DNA of 64,000 nucleotides. Source: Hyphomicrobiales bacterium (lineage in GTDB: Bacteria > Pseudomonadota > Alphaproteobacteria > Rhizobiales > Rhizobiaceae). Positions 10,121 to 19,703 of this stretch are shown one piece after another. A program made the position numbers and the translations under genes. Numbering within the stretch: position 1 is the stretch's first letter; each line of letters begins with the position of its first letter. The stretch is taken from assembly GCA_900472925.1 (NCBI GenBank), contig UCJU01000003.1, forward strand, positions 269,685-333,684. The letters are read 5' to 3'. The notes beneath the pieces were generated by a model. That model did no database searches, was not told where the DNA came from, and was given only the letters and a program-made list of their open reading frames with translations.

Positions 10121-10747
10121 ATGATGGGCTCGCAGATACCGGGCCTTATCCTGGCAGGCGGTCTTTCCCGCCGCATGGGAACGAACAAGGCGCTGAGCCT
10201 GCTTGGCGGCAAACCGCTGATGTCTCACGTTATAGACCGTGTCACTCCGCAGGTGACGACGCTGGCCTTGAACGCCTCGGAGCACTGGGCTGATGCCTTC
10301 GACCTGCCACTGGTTCCAGATACAAAGGCCGGTCATGCCGGGCCACTTGCGGGTATTCTTGCAGGTATGCGTCACGTCGCAAACTCCGCGTCCAAAGCAA
10401 CACATTTTCTGACGGTTCCGGCAGATAGTCCGTTTTTTCCGACGGGTCTCGCAGCACGTCTCATCGAGCATATCACTGACGAAAACGCCATCGTTATCGC
10501 CGCATCGACCGGCCAGCTGCATCCTGTCTTCGGGCTGTGGCCGGTCGCAATTGCCGATGATCTGGAGGCATGGCTTGCGGATGACCGAAACAGGCGTATC
10601 CGCAGCTTCCTGGCGCGTCACCCAACGATCGGCGTCTCGTTTCCACCTGTCGAAAGCGTGACAACCGCCATCGATCCCTTCTTCAACATCAACACACCTG
10701 ACGAACTCGCGACGGCAGAGATGTTCTTCAAGAGTATGCATACATGA
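10121..10747 (+). CDS. mobA: Molybdenum cofactor guanylyltransferase
   Basis: MobA transfers GMP from GTP to Mo-molybdopterin, making the guanine dinucleotide cofactor used by the DMSO-reductase family. The 208-residue product has the nucleotidyltransferase loop [17 protein letters not shown] at residues 8-24, the metal-binding PADSPFF and the late block [13 protein letters not shown] 10121 is preceded by AGGG and matches family length; the open frame extends further upstream without support. The stop overlaps the mobB start by four bases (ATGA), so the two are translationally coupled. Confidence 0.94.
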   Translation: MMGSQIPGLILAGGLSRRMGTNKALSLLGGKPLMSHVIDRVTPQVTTLALNASEHWADAFDLPLVPDTKAGHAGPLAGILAGMRHVANSASKATHFLTVPADSPFFPTGLAARLIEHITDENAIVIAASTGQLHPVFGLWPVAIADDLEAWLADDRNRRIRSFLARHPTIGVSFPPVESVTTAIDPFFNINTPDELATAEMFFKSMHT

Positions 10748-11262
10748 CCCAGAAAGTGTTCGGTATTTCCGGCTGGAAGAACTCAGGCAAGACCGGGCTT
10801 GCTGTTCGCGTCGTGACCGAACTAACGGCACGCGGCTACCGTGTCTCGACAATCAAACATGCTCACCATGATTTCGATATAGACAAGGTCGGGGCCGATA
10901 GCTGGCGCCATCGCAACGCTGGCGCACACGAGGTCACCATCGTGTCAGGCACGCGCTTTGCCATTATGCATGAGTTGCGCGGCGCACCTGAACCATCCTT
11001 CGAAGACATTCTCGCCCGCATCGCACCGTGCGATCTGGTACTGATCGAGGGTTACAAATACGAGCCAGTGCCCAAGATCGAGGCGCGCAGGCGGGATGCG
11101 GCAAAAACAGAACCGTTGGCGCCCAGCGACCCTCACATCATTGCAATAGCGGCCGATCATTCCGTCACCGACACGATGCTGCCGGTATTCGATCTGGATG
11201 ACACAACCAGCATCGCTGACTTCATCGAAAAAACCGTAAGCTTGATCAGGCCTGCAACGTAA
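10744..11262 (+). CDS. mobB: Molybdopterin-guanine dinucleotide biosynthesis adapter protein MobB
   Basis: MobB is a small GTP-binding P-loop protein that assists MobA. The 172-residue product has a Walker A motif GWKNSGKT at residues 10-17, [27 protein letters not shown] as in other MobB proteins, and LVLIEGYK for the second nucleotide-binding segment. It overlaps mobA by four bases and is followed by a strong bidirectional terminator, so mobA-mobB end the transcript here. Confidence 0.95.
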   Translation: MTQKVFGISGWKNSGKTGLAVRVVTELTARGYRVSTIKHAHHDFDIDKVGADSWRHRNAGAHEVTIVSGTRFAIMHELRGAPEPSFEDILARIAPCDLVLIEGYKYEPVPKIEARRRDAAKTEPLAPSDPHIIAIAADHSVTDTMLPVFDLDDTTSIADFIEKTVSLIRPAT

Positions 11263-11289
11263 AAAAGCCGGGCGTAAACCCGGCTTTTT
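11262..11289. terminator. Bidirectional intrinsic terminator between mobB and nlpD-like
   Basis: GCCGGG (11267-11272) pairs with CCCGGC (11279-11284), flanked by five or more A on the left and five T on the right, which gives a U-tract on both strands for the converging genes. Confidence 0.88.
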
Positions 11290-11312
11290 CTTACCCCTTG
11301 AAACGCAATACT

Positions 11313-12914
11313 CTATTCAAGGAAAGAGGATGGGTTCACCGGTGTCGCGTCCTTGCGGACTTCGAAGTGAACCTGCGGACGCTTGGCGCTGCCCGTCATA
11401 CCGGATGTCGCAACCGTCTGGCCACGCTGAACCTTTTGACCGCGCTGGACGTCGAGGTTGGCGGCATTGCCGTAAACCGTAACACGGCCGTCGTCGTGGC
11501 GGATAAGGACGGTGTTACCAAGCTGCTTCAGACCGTTGCCGGAATAGATGACAACACCGTTCTCGGCAGCCTTGATCGGCGTACCCTCAGGCACGGAGAT
11601 GTTGATGCCATCATTGCGGCTGCCATCGACATTTTCACCGAAGCCGGAGATCACAGCGCCGCGAACTGGCCAGCGATATTTGCCGATGCCTGTGGATTCC
11701 GGCGCGATGGAAGCCATATCCGACTTCTTCTCGACGTCACCAACACTTGCTTCAGCAGAAGGAGCCTTCGGCGCTTCGACCTTGGCAGCAGCGACCGGCG
11801 TTTCGACAGGCTTGGACGCAGCCGGTGCCTGATGCTGAACGGAGGCGGTCTTGATACCATCGGTGCCAGCACCTGGAATCTTTAGCGTCTGGCCGACGCG
11901 GACGCTGCCATCGGTGATACCGTTTGCGGACTTCAGGTCAGCAACCGATACGCCGTTTGCACGAGCAATCTTGGCAAGGCTATCGCCTGTCTGAACCTTG
12001 TAGCCACCCGTTGGCGGAAGCGGCTTGCCGCCTGGAGGCGTCAATTTGCCGGTTTCAGCCGTGGCCTTGTCGCGTGCGGTGTTCTGCGATGGCAGAACGG
12101 CAACGTTGTTTTCGTGACCGCGTGTCGGTGTCGGGCCGTTGTTGTTCTTGCTCAGGTCGATGTTGTCAGAAGCGGCGCGGGCTGCGTTGCGGGACTGACC
12201 GAACTTCGGAATGATGATTGAACGGCCAGGCGCGGCAGCGGAGGCGCTGGAAAGACCATTGGCCTCGAGCAGCGCCTTTTCAGGGACGCCGTAACGCTTG
12301 GAAAGCGTTGCAATCGTCTCGCCGGACTTCAGCGTTACCGATGACGCACCTTCGGTATGCCAGCCAGTAGACTGCTGTTTGATGGAGCCGGTTGAAAGCG
12401 TATCGGCGCGGCTCGGGCTGGCAGGGCGAGCAGCTGCCATCGATGGCGCCGAGTTGCCTGTCGCCGATGGGAATGGCTGCTGCATGGCCTCACGACGAGT
12501 TGCAGGCTCGCGGTTCGAAGATGACGATGGAGGCGCAAGTTCTGAACGCTGCACCGGCGAGGACGACGACGCCTGACGAGCCGACGAAGGCTGTACCGAA
12601 CCGTAACCACCGCCGTTATTTTGCGGGTATGGCTGGTTCATCGCCGCGTTCTGGTTCGCATAGCCACCCTGCGGCGCTGCGTTACCATAACCACCGCTGC
12701 TCACATCACCTTGCGGGACTGGAGACTGCCCGTTAGCGCCTCCTGCATTGCGTGCTGGAATGGATGCCGTTGTCATTTGGTCAGGCCCACTGGAAAAGAG
12801 CCCGCCAAATCGCGTTGCGTCGGAGCTACACCCCGTTGCGACGCTTGCCAGCAATGCCGCTGCGAACATCTTTGCGATTGATTTTCCGATTTTAGGCGAA
12901 TTACTCATACGCAT
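11313..12914 (-). CDS. nlpD: NlpD-like lipoprotein with two LysM repeats and a degenerate LytM (M23) domain
   Basis: This 533-residue envelope protein begins with a signal segment ending in VATGC (candidate lipidated Cys29). A long Pro/Gln/Ser-rich linker, LysM repeats near residues 176-235 and 304-345, and a C-terminal M23/LytM domain from about residue 420 follow. The zinc ligands are lost: the H-x3-D region reads RNDGIN, and the H-x-H motif reads QVHF. NlpD/EnvC-type proteins of this kind do not cut peptidoglycan but activate amidases at division. The surE-pcm-nlpD order, also found in enterobacteria, supports the name. ATG 12908 and GTG 12941 are alternative starts. The symbol is by analogy. 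Confidence 0.85.
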   Translation of the reverse strand: MRMSNSPKIGKSIAKMFAAALLASVATGCSSDATRFGGLFSSGPDQMTTASIPARNAGGANGQSPVPQGDVSSGGYGNAAPQGGYANQNAAMNQPYPQNNGGGYGSVQPSSARQASSSSPVQRSELAPPSSSSNREPATRREAMQQPFPSATGNSAPSMAAARPASPSRADTLSTGSIKQQSTGWHTEGASSVTLKSGETIATLSKRYGVPEKALLEANGLSSASAAAPGRSIIIPKFGQSRNAARAASDNIDLSKNNNGPTPTRGHENNVAVLPSQNTARDKATAETGKLTPPGGKPLPPTGGYKVQTGDSLAKIARANGVSVADLKSANGITDGSVRVGQTLKIPGAGTDGIKTASVQHQAPAASKPVETPVAAAKVEAPKAPSAEASVGDVEKKSDMASIAPESTGIGKYRWPVRGAVISGFGENVDGSRNDGINISVPEGTPIKAAENGVVIYSGNGLKQLGNTVLIRHDDGRVTVYGNAANLDVQRGQKVQRGQTVATSGMTGSAKRPQVHFEVRKDATPVNPSSFLE

Positions 12915-13211
12915 GACTCGATCTACACTGACGCCAACCACCGCATCGGGATCGATCCGGCTGAAACTACACTCTGCAAGGCCCCTCTCCCGTTACGGGA
13001 AAACCGTGCGTTGATGGAGATGATTAAAGCGCGTTAGTGTTACCACGCCGTTAAAACGTTACGGCGTTTGCGCATTTTTTGACACTTCGATAACCATGAC
13101 GAAGCCCAAAAAGCCGTATTTTTTACAAAAAATCCGAGGAAAATCTTTTTTAATCAATAGCTTAATAAACACCACAACTCGCTCGCAAAAATGGAACGAA
13201 TTTTCATTTCG
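12915..13211. other. Intergenic region between pcm and nlpD-like
   Basis: These 297 bases hold no gene I can support. They contain palindromic elements TCCCGTTACGGGA near 12987-12999 and an imperfect hairpin (ACGCCGT / ACGGCGT) near 13047-13070, followed by AT-rich DNA. The length suggests that the nlpD-like gene has its own promoter rather than depending only on surE-pcm. Confidence 0.4.
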
Positions 13212-13865
13212 CTACAGATAGCGAGCGATGTGCGTTTCGATTGGCAGATAGGGCGTTTCGAAAAGCTCTTCCTGCTCAAACCGGCTGCCGGTCTTGGAAA
13301 AGCGCGTCATTACACAGCGACCGTCTTCCATCATGATCGGTGCAATCATCATTCCGCCGGATACGATCTGCTCGGTAAAAAAGCGTGGCATGGTCGTAAA
13401 TGCAGCCGTCGAAACGATTCGGTCGAAGGTACCCTCGCCGACCAGACCGTTGGAGCCATCGGCCTGCCTGATCACCACGTTGCGAATACCGAGATCATCC
13501 ATGCGGTTCTGCGCCTGCTCCACCAGCGTCTTGTAGCGATCGATGGAAACGACCCGCTCGCACCGGCGGCCCAGGATTGCCGTCATGAAGCCGCTGCCGG
13601 TGCCGATTTCCAGCACGCGCTGGCCGGGCTTGACCCGAAGTCGCGCCACGGTCTTTACCACCATGTCGCCACTTTCCATGAAGGCGCCGCAGTCGATCGG
13701 GATGGTGCGGCTGGAATAGGCCTCGGGTGCAAACTGCGCTGGCACGAATTGCGAGCGCGGGCATTGCTCAACAGCCGTCAGAAGGTCGATGTCGGAGATG
13801 CCTTCGGCTCTCAACCGTAACACCAGGGCTGCAAACCCTTCTTTCTCGACCATTGCGGATTTCAA
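13212..13865 (-). CDS. pcm: Protein-L-isoaspartate O-methyltransferase family protein
   Basis: The 217-residue protein is a SAM-dependent methyltransferase of the PIMT family, with motif I LEIGTGSG at residues 85-92 and the segment [10 protein letters not shown]. True PIMTs methylate isoaspartyl residues to allow repair. The substrate-side signature TISQP is not present here: the aligned region reads AFMESGD, so activity on isoaspartate is uncertain. The TTG start overlaps the surE stop (TTGA), giving translational coupling; ATG 13853 is an alternative. The surE-pcm arrangement is ancient and conserved. Confidence 0.87.
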   Translation of the reverse strand: MKSAMVEKEGFAALVLRLRAEGISDIDLLTAVEQCPRSQFVPAQFAPEAYSSRTIPIDCGAFMESGDMVVKTVARLRVKPGQRVLEIGTGSGFMTAILGRRCERVVSIDRYKTLVEQAQNRMDDLGIRNVVIRQADGSNGLVGEGTFDRIVSTAAFTTMPRFFTEQIVSGGMMIAPIMMEDGRCVMTRFSKTGSRFEQEELFETPYLPIETHIARYL

Positions 13866-14638
13866 TCGTCCACTCCCAGTCCAAGGGCCTTCGCCACGCG
13901 CGCCTTAGCCGTGTAGTCGGTCAGGTCAAGCTTCAGTGGTGTCACCGAAATCCGGTCGGCCTTAACGGCGTGAATATCTGTGCCCTCGAGGAAAGTACCC
14001 AGCCGTTCGCCGAATCGCAGCCAGTAATAGGGCAGCCCACGACCGTCCTGACGTTGCTCTACAGTCATACCGAAATCGAGCTTCCCCTGCCCCGTGACAC
14101 TTACCCCCTTCACATCTGCGGGTGCGCAGTTGGGAAAGTTGAGATTGAGGAATGTTTCGGTTGGAAGATCGACATCGATGAGTTTACGAATGAGATCGGG
14201 CGCATAGGTCTCGGCAACCTCCCACGGCACAACTCGCTCGGCATGGCCGGTATAGAGGTAGGCCTGGCTGAGCGCGAAGGAGCGCACGCCCTGCAACGTT
14301 CCTTCTATGGCACCGGCAATCGTGCCCGAATAGGTCACGTCATCGGCCATGTTGGCCCCGGCGTTGACGCCAGACAGCACGAGATCCGGCTTGCCCGGCA
14401 AGACCTCGCGGATGCCCATGATGACACAATCGGTCGGCGTGCCGCGCAATGCAAAATGCTTGTCTGAAATCTTGCGCAGGCGCAGCGGCTCAGACAGCGT
14501 CAGCGAGTGCGCCAGCCCGCTCTGGTCGGTCTCGGGTGCGACGATCCACACGTCGTCTGAGATTGTGCGGGCAATACGCTCGAGCGCAGCCAGCCCCTCC
14601 GCGTGGATTCCATCATCGTTCGTCAGCAAAATCCGCAT
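13862..14638 (-). CDS. surE: 5'/3'-nucleotidase SurE
   Basis: SurE is a cytosolic metal-dependent phosphatase that removes phosphate from nucleoside monophosphates. The 258-residue product has the metal site LLTNDDG (Asp8 and Asp9), SGVNAGAN and the loop GTPTDCV, and the usual family length. It is preceded by GGGGAGG at good spacing. It follows serS by 19 bases on the same strand and its stop overlaps the pcm start. Confidence 0.96.
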   Translation of the reverse strand: MRILLTNDDGIHAEGLAALERIARTISDDVWIVAPETDQSGLAHSLTLSEPLRLRKISDKHFALRGTPTDCVIMGIREVLPGKPDLVLSGVNAGANMADDVTYSGTIAGAIEGTLQGVRSFALSQAYLYTGHAERVVPWEVAETYAPDLIRKLIDVDLPTETFLNLNFPNCAPADVKGVSVTGQGKLDFGMTVEQRQDGRGLPYYWLRFGERLGTFLEGTDIHAVKADRISVTPLKLDLTDYTAKARVAKALGLGVDD

Positions 14639-14657
14639 GATCGTCCTCCCCGGCCTA

Positions 14658-15941
14658 TCAGGCAGCCTTTTCGATCCGCGTCAGACCGCCCATATAGGGA
14701 AGCAGCACGTCTGGAATCGTCACCGAACCATCCTCGTTCAAATAGTTTTCCAGAACCGCAATCAGGCAGCGACCGACAGCCGTGCCGGAACCGTTCAGCG
14801 TATGGACGAACTTCGTCGCCTTCTCGCCCTTGGCCCGGTAACGCGCATCCATGCGTCGTCCCTGGAAATCGCCACAGACAGAGCAGGACGAAATCTCGCG
14901 ATACGTATCCTGGCCCGGCAGCCATACTTCGAGGTCGTAGGTTTTGCGCGCGCCAAAGCCCATATCGCCCGTGCAGAGTGTCATTGTACGGAAATGCAGG
15001 CCGAGGCGCTTCAACACTTCTTCTGCGCAAGCCGTCATGCGCTCATGCTCGTCGATGGCGCTTTCCGCATCCGTAATCGATACAAGCTCGCACTTCCAGA
15101 ACTGGTGCTGGCGCAGCATGCCGCGCGTGTCACGACCCGCCGAACCGGCCTCAGAGCGGAAAGACGGCGTCAGCGCGGTAAAGCGCAACGGCAGCTTTTC
15201 GCCTTCGAGAATTTCACCGGCAACGAGGTTCGTCAACGTCACCTCAGCAGTTGGAATGAGCCAACGGCCATCGGTCGTCCTGAACAGGTCTTCCGCAAAC
15301 TTCGGCAATTGACCGGTGCCATACATGGCCTCATCCCGTACCATCAAAGGCGAGGACACTTCCGTATAGCCGTGCTCGCTCGTGTGCAGGTCGATCATGA
15401 ACTGGCCAAGCGCCCGCTCAAGCCGGGCGATCTGGCTCGTGAGCACGGTAAAGCGCGATCCGGAAAGCTTGGCGGCACGGTCGAAATCCATGTAGCCGAG
15501 CGCTTCACCGATTTCGTAATGTTCCTTGGCCGGATGGTTCCAACCTGGCTTCTGGCCGACCACGCGGGCGACGATGTTGTCATGCTCGTCCTTACCGACG
15601 GGCACGTCATCGAATGGTATGTTGGGAATGCGCGACAGGGCATCGGTCAGTTCAGCCGAAACCTGACGATCCTCTTCTTCGAGGCGCGGCATCGTATCCT
15701 TGATGTCGGCAACCTCGGCCTTCAGCTTTTCGGCAAGCTCGGTGTTCTTCTGCGCCATGGCAGCACCGATTTCCCTGGAGGCGGCGTTACGGCGCGACTG
15801 CATTTCCTGCAATGTCTGGATAACGGACCGACGCTTCTCATCCAGCGCAATCAGCAGGGCAGACTGCGGCTCGGCATTGCGGCGCGCGAGGCCCGCGTCG
15901 AAAGCTTCAGGGTTTTCGCGTATCCATTTAATGTCGTGCAT
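14658..15941 (-). CDS. serS: Seryl-tRNA synthetase
   Basis: This class II synthetase charges tRNA-Ser. The 427-residue product starts [21 protein letters not shown], has the long N-terminal antiparallel coiled coil (residues 30-105) that binds the tRNA variable arm, and shows class II motif 2 ([21 protein letters not shown]) and motif 3 ([17 protein letters not shown]). The open frame continues 14 residues upstream, but ATG 15941 gives the family start. It follows tatC after an intrinsic terminator. Confidence 0.97.
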   Translation of the reverse strand: MHDIKWIRENPEAFDAGLARRNAEPQSALLIALDEKRRSVIQTLQEMQSRRNAASREIGAAMAQKNTELAEKLKAEVADIKDTMPRLEEEDRQVSAELTDALSRIPNIPFDDVPVGKDEHDNIVARVVGQKPGWNHPAKEHYEIGEALGYMDFDRAAKLSGSRFTVLTSQIARLERALGQFMIDLHTSEHGYTEVSSPLMVRDEAMYGTGQLPKFAEDLFRTTDGRWLIPTAEVTLTNLVAGEILEGEKLPLRFTALTPSFRSEAGSAGRDTRGMLRQHQFWKCELVSITDAESAIDEHERMTACAEEVLKRLGLHFRTMTLCTGDMGFGARKTYDLEVWLPGQDTYREISSCSVCGDFQGRRMDARYRAKGEKATKFVHTLNGSGTAVGRCLIAVLENYLNEDGSVTIPDVLLPYMGGLTRIEKAA

Positions 15942-15970
15942 CGTGGTTCCAGACCGTAATTTGCATCGTG

Positions 15971-16008
15971 TTTTGAAAAACAAAACGCCGGGACAAAAGG
16001 CCCGGCGT
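15971..16008 (-). terminator. Intrinsic terminator after tatC
   Basis: On the minus strand ACGCCGGG (from 16008) pairs with CCCGGCGT (ending 15985) and is followed by a T-rich run. It ends the tatABC transcript before serS. Confidence 0.82.
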
Positions 16009-16033
16009 CTGAAGAAGATCCTGGCGGAAACCG

Positions 16034-16846
16034 TCAGTCGTCACTGGAATTTTCAAGCTCACGGCCTGCATTTTCCTCAGCGCGCTTCTTCTCCACGAGT
16101 CGAGCCAAATGTATGGAAATCTCGTAGAGAATGATTGCGGGCAACGCAAGACCGATCTGGGACATCGGGTCTGGTGGGGTCAGCACGGCTGCTACGATGA
16201 AAGCCGCGACGATCGCGAATTTACGCTTTTCCTTCAGCCATTGGCTCGTCAGCAAGCCAACACGCGCCAGAAGCGTCGTGACCACCGGCAACTGGAACAC
16301 CAGACCGAAGGACAGCACCAGGGTCATGATGAGGCTGAGATATTCCGACACCTTCGGCATCAGCGAAATCGCCACCTCGCCATTTTCAGGCAATTGCTGC
16401 ATGGCGAGGAAGAACCACATGACCATGGGCGTGAAGAAGAAATAGACCAGCGCACCGCCCAGAAGAAACAGCAACGGTGAGGCAATCAAAAACGGTAGGA
16501 ACGCAGCGCGCTCATTTTTGTAGAGCCCCGGCGCCACGAATTTGTAGAGCTGGGAAGCGATGACCGGAAAGGAAATCACCAAGGCACCGAACATCGCGAC
16601 CTTGATCTGCGTAAAAAAGAATTCCTGCGGCGCCGTGTAGATGAGCGACGACTTGGCGACATCCAGTCCCGCCCAGATGACGGCCCACTTGTAAGGAATG
16701 ACCAGCAGGTTGAAGAGGTGCTTGGCTACGGCAAAGCACCCCAGGAACGCTACGAAGAAGGCACCGATCGACCAGATCAGTCGGGTGCGCAACTCCATAA
16801 GGTGTACGATAAGCGGCTGCGGCTTATCATCGGTATCGGCGCTCAT
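16034..16846 (-). CDS. tatC: Sec-independent protein translocase subunit TatC
   Basis: TatC is the core receptor for twin-arginine signal peptides in the inner membrane. The 270-residue product has six hydrophobic segments, the N-terminal [15 protein letters not shown], the conserved [16 protein letters not shown] loop ([12 protein letters not shown]), [14 protein letters not shown] and the late LTPPDPMSQ. The charged C-terminal tail is cytosolic. It overlaps tatB by four bases. Confidence 0.97.
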   Translation of the reverse strand: MSADTDDKPQPLIVHLMELRTRLIWSIGAFFVAFLGCFAVAKHLFNLLVIPYKWAVIWAGLDVAKSSLIYTAPQEFFFTQIKVAMFGALVISFPVIASQLYKFVAPGLYKNERAAFLPFLIASPLLFLLGGALVYFFFTPMVMWFFLAMQQLPENGEVAISLMPKVSEYLSLIMTLVLSFGLVFQLPVVTTLLARVGLLTSQWLKEKRKFAIVAAFIVAAVLTPPDPMSQIGLALPAIILYEISIHLARLVEKKRAEENAGRELENSSDD

Positions 16847-17649
16847 GCTTCACCCTTTTTGGCCTTGGCCAATTTTGCTGTTTTGGCAGGCGCTGCGGTC
16901 GCTGTCTTTTCCTGGGCAGGCTTGCTCACCATCGCCTTGGCCTTCGCGATGACAGGCTCTCCAGCTGCAACCGTGGCTTTGGCGGCCTTGACCTTTGCCG
17001 ACTTCGCGGCAACCTCGGTCAACACGGTAGGTTCACTGGAAGAAGGCGCAACAGGCTTTGCACTGTCGGATGCTGTCGATTTGGCGGAAACCGTCCTCGG
17101 TGCCCGTTTCGGTTTCACGGCAACCGTTTCGGCCTCAATTTCCTGAGCGGACTTTGCTGCGGCTGGCTTGCGCGTTCGCTTTGGTTTTTCAGCAGGCGAC
17201 ACCGCAGCTGCTGACGCAGTGGACGTCGCCGCCATCTCGACAGGCGCAGGCGCCATGGCTGGCGGGCCGTCCGGCAGCTTCATCTCCGGTTCGCTCAAAT
17301 TGACCGCGGGCGCTCCGACAGGTGCACTTGTGGCTGGGGCGCTGGTAGTGGTTACACCACTCAAATCGGAGCGGATTTCGTTGCCCAGCTCCCGAAGCGG
17401 GTTCATTGCGTTGCGCAAGGAGTTCGTAGGGTTGAGGTTGCGAACGTCTGAAATCGTCTGGCGCACATCGTCCATGTCGGCCTCTTTCAAGGCTTCATCG
17501 AACTGAGAGCGGAAGTCACCCGCCATTTTACGCAAACCGGCCATCGTTTTTCCGAAAGCGCGGATCATGGGCGGCAAGTCCTTGGGACCGACAACCACGA
17601 TCAGCACGACCGCGATAACCAGCAACTCGCTCCAGCCGATATCAAACAT
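16843..17649 (-). CDS. tatB: Sec-independent protein translocase subunit TatB
   Basis: TatB forms the substrate-recognition complex with TatC. The N-terminus MFDIGWSELLVIAVVLIVVVGPKDLPPMIRAFGK is a single membrane helix, the hinge and the start of the amphipathic helix. The protein is 268 residues, longer than many TatB proteins because of a low-complexity tail (from about residue 100) rich in Ala, Pro, Lys and Thr. The ATG has AGGAG upstream. It lies 58 bases after tatA and overlaps tatC by four bases. Confidence 0.95.
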   Translation of the reverse strand: MFDIGWSELLVIAVVLIVVVGPKDLPPMIRAFGKTMAGLRKMAGDFRSQFDEALKEADMDDVRQTISDVRNLNPTNSLRNAMNPLRELGNEIRSDLSGVTTTSAPATSAPVGAPAVNLSEPEMKLPDGPPAMAPAPVEMAATSTASAAAVSPAEKPKRTRKPAAAKSAQEIEAETVAVKPKRAPRTVSAKSTASDSAKPVAPSSSEPTVLTEVAAKSAKVKAAKATVAAGEPVIAKAKAMVSKPAQEKTATAAPAKTAKLAKAKKGEA

Positions 17650-17707
17650 AACAATGCTCCTGACATGCGCGATAGTGCAGCCGCGCTAGGCCGTGCCGCA
17701 AGATCGA

Positions 17708-17929
17708 TTACTTGATCTCGTCAGCCTTATGGTCGACCGTCTTGGAATTTACAGGCGTGGTATCGGGATTTGCCGGAGGCGGAGTGTGGTCTTCGTCGGC
17801 CATGCCTTTTTTGAAGCTCTTGATGCCCTTCGCAACATCGCCCATCAGTTCTGGGATTTTGCCGCGACCGAAAAGAACCAGCACGATGACCAGAACGATC
17901 AGCCAATGCCACACACTAAAAGAACCCAT
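17708..17929 (-). CDS. tatA: Sec-independent protein translocase subunit TatA
   Basis: TatA forms the pore-like oligomer of the twin-arginine translocase. The 73-residue product starts [21 protein letters not shown], followed by the hinge [22 protein letters not shown] and a short Pro-rich tail. I chose ATG 17929 because GGGAG lies eight bases upstream and the membrane helix then starts immediately; the open frame runs 20 residues further without support. It is the first gene of tatABC. Confidence 0.95.
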   Translation of the reverse strand: MGSFSVWHWLIVLVIVLVLFGRGKIPELMGDVAKGIKSFKKGMADEDHTPPPANPDTTPVNSKTVDHKADEIK

Positions 17930-18087
17930 GACGCAAACTCCCTGAATTTTGCCTTGAACCGATGTAGGACGTTTGCTTAGCTTTTTCAAACACCAAATGA
18001 CTAGTCAACAAACGAAGAGAAACTATAAATCTAACAGGATGACGAATGCTGGCAACTCTTTGTGATCGTCCGAGTAGACACGGCTGG

Positions 18088-18819
18088 TTACCGCTCCGGC
18101 TCGTCTCCACTCGGCGCTAAAAGCCCGAGTTCCTCAAGGTCGAGCTGCGTGATCGGATCCTCGTCTTCCGTCAACTCGTCGCTCATGGACGGCAGGGGAA
18201 TTCCAAAATTTGAGGGGATGCGACCGGAGAGCAGCCCTGCCCCCTTCAACTCATCCAGTCCGGGCAGGTCACGCAGTTCTTCGAGCCCGAAATGGTCGAG
18301 AAAATCGACCGTTGTCCCCATCGTAACCGGGCGTCCTGGTGTGCGACGACGCCCACGAAAGCGAACCCAACCGGCTTCCATCAAAACATCCAGCGTGCCG
18401 CGCGATGTTTGCACGCCGCGGATTTCCTCAATCTCCGCCCTCGTCACCGGCTGGTGATAGGCGATGATAGCCAGAACTTCCAGTGCCGCTCTGGAGAGCT
18501 TCCTGGGCTCTTTCTCATCCGTTCGGATAACGAAGGAAAGGTCGCCTGCGGTTCTAAACGCCCAGTTTCCACCAACCTGTATGAGATTGACGCCTCGGCC
18601 CTGGTAGAAAAGCCTGAGGTTCGCCATCAGCTCGGGCACATCGACACCCTTGGGCAGACGCTCGGCAAGAAAAGCTTCGGAAACAGGTTGAGCGGAAGCA
18701 AACACCAGAGCCTCGGCAATGCGTTGGGCCTCCTTCATCTGCCGTTCGGTGACCGTGGGTTCGGCCCGGACCTCATCCGTCACGATTGCGTCGTCGTTGG
18801 CATCGGGTTCACTCGACAT
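18088..18819 (-). CDS. scpB: Segregation and condensation protein B
   Basis: ScpB is the winged-helix partner of ScpA and SMC in chromosome condensation. The 243-residue product has RIAEALVFASAQPVSEAFLAERLP near residue 33 and the strongly conserved block LSRAALEVLAIIAYHQPVTRAEIEEIRGV, followed by a variable acidic C-terminus. The start overlaps the end of scpA by 11 bases, so the pair is co-translated. Confidence 0.95.
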   Translation of the reverse strand: MSSEPDANDDAIVTDEVRAEPTVTERQMKEAQRIAEALVFASAQPVSEAFLAERLPKGVDVPELMANLRLFYQGRGVNLIQVGGNWAFRTAGDLSFVIRTDEKEPRKLSRAALEVLAIIAYHQPVTRAEIEEIRGVQTSRGTLDVLMEAGWVRFRGRRRTPGRPVTMGTTVDFLDHFGLEELRDLPGLDELKGAGLLSGRIPSNFGIPLPSMSDELTEDEDPITQLDLEELGLLAPSGDEPER

Positions 18820-19654
18820 CCCGTATCCTTTCGTCCGTCTTGACGTCCCTGCCCGAGCCTTTGCGCATGAAAAGCGGTTGGAACGCGCCGTTCTGACGGA
18901 TTTCCAAAGACCCGTCCCTCACCAGTTCCAGTGACGCTGCAAAGGCGCTGGCCATGGCCGTGGCGCGCATGGCGGGGTCAGCGACATATTGCAACAGATA
19001 GCGATCCAGCGCCGTCCATTCACCGATATCGCCCAGCATCGACGTCAGCAATTCACGGGCCTCCACGAGTGACCAGACCTGACGCTTCTCGATGGTCACC
19101 TGCGTGATGGCCTGGCGTTGGCGAAGAGAGGCGTAGGCGCTGAGCAGATCGTAAAGGCTCGCCTCGAACGAAGAGCGGCTTTTGTGCGGAATATGTTCGG
19201 GCGCACCGCGTGCGAAGATATCGCGGCCGAGATGGTGGCGGTTTACCAGCCGTTCAGCCGCATCGCGCATGGCCTCAAGGCGCTTCAGCCGGAAAGCCAG
19301 CGTCGCTGCCATTTCTTCGCCGCTCGGCCCATCATCCTTGCTCTGTTGCGGAATGAGCAGCTTGGATTTGAGGAAAGCAAGCCACGCCGCCATGACGAGG
19401 TAATCAGCGGCCAGCTCGATTCGCACGCGCCGTACCTGTTCGACAAAGATGAGATATTGCTCGGCCAGCGCCAGCACGGAGATGCGGGACAGATCGACTT
19501 TCTGGGTGCGGGCCAGATGCAGAAGCAGATCGAGCGGGCCTTCAAAGCCCGCGACATCGATCATCAATGCTGCTTCGCCGGTTGCGCGCTCCGGCTTGAT
19601 GTCTTCCCAGAGCTTTTCAATCGGCGCGCTGCCGCGCGATTTGTCTATCGCCAT
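18809..19654 (-). CDS. scpA: Segregation and condensation protein A
   Basis: ScpA is the kleisin that bridges SMC heads. The 281-residue protein has the kleisin signature FEGPLDLLLHLARTQKVDLSRISVLALAEQYL near residue 38, and LAADYLVMAAWLAFLKSKLLIP, with a winged-helix C-terminus. It lies 49 bases downstream of nagZ on the same strand and overlaps scpB. Confidence 0.95.
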   Translation of the reverse strand: MAIDKSRGSAPIEKLWEDIKPERATGEAALMIDVAGFEGPLDLLLHLARTQKVDLSRISVLALAEQYLIFVEQVRRVRIELAADYLVMAAWLAFLKSKLLIPQQSKDDGPSGEEMAATLAFRLKRLEAMRDAAERLVNRHHLGRDIFARGAPEHIPHKSRSSFEASLYDLLSAYASLRQRQAITQVTIEKRQVWSLVEARELLTSMLGDIGEWTALDRYLLQYVADPAMRATAMASAFAASLELVRDGSLEIRQNGAFQPLFMRKGSGRDVKTDERIRDVE

Positions 19655-19703
19655 TCTTCATCCACCGGGCAAGCCATCATCAGGACGCCCGGCCCGAAGG
19701 CTG

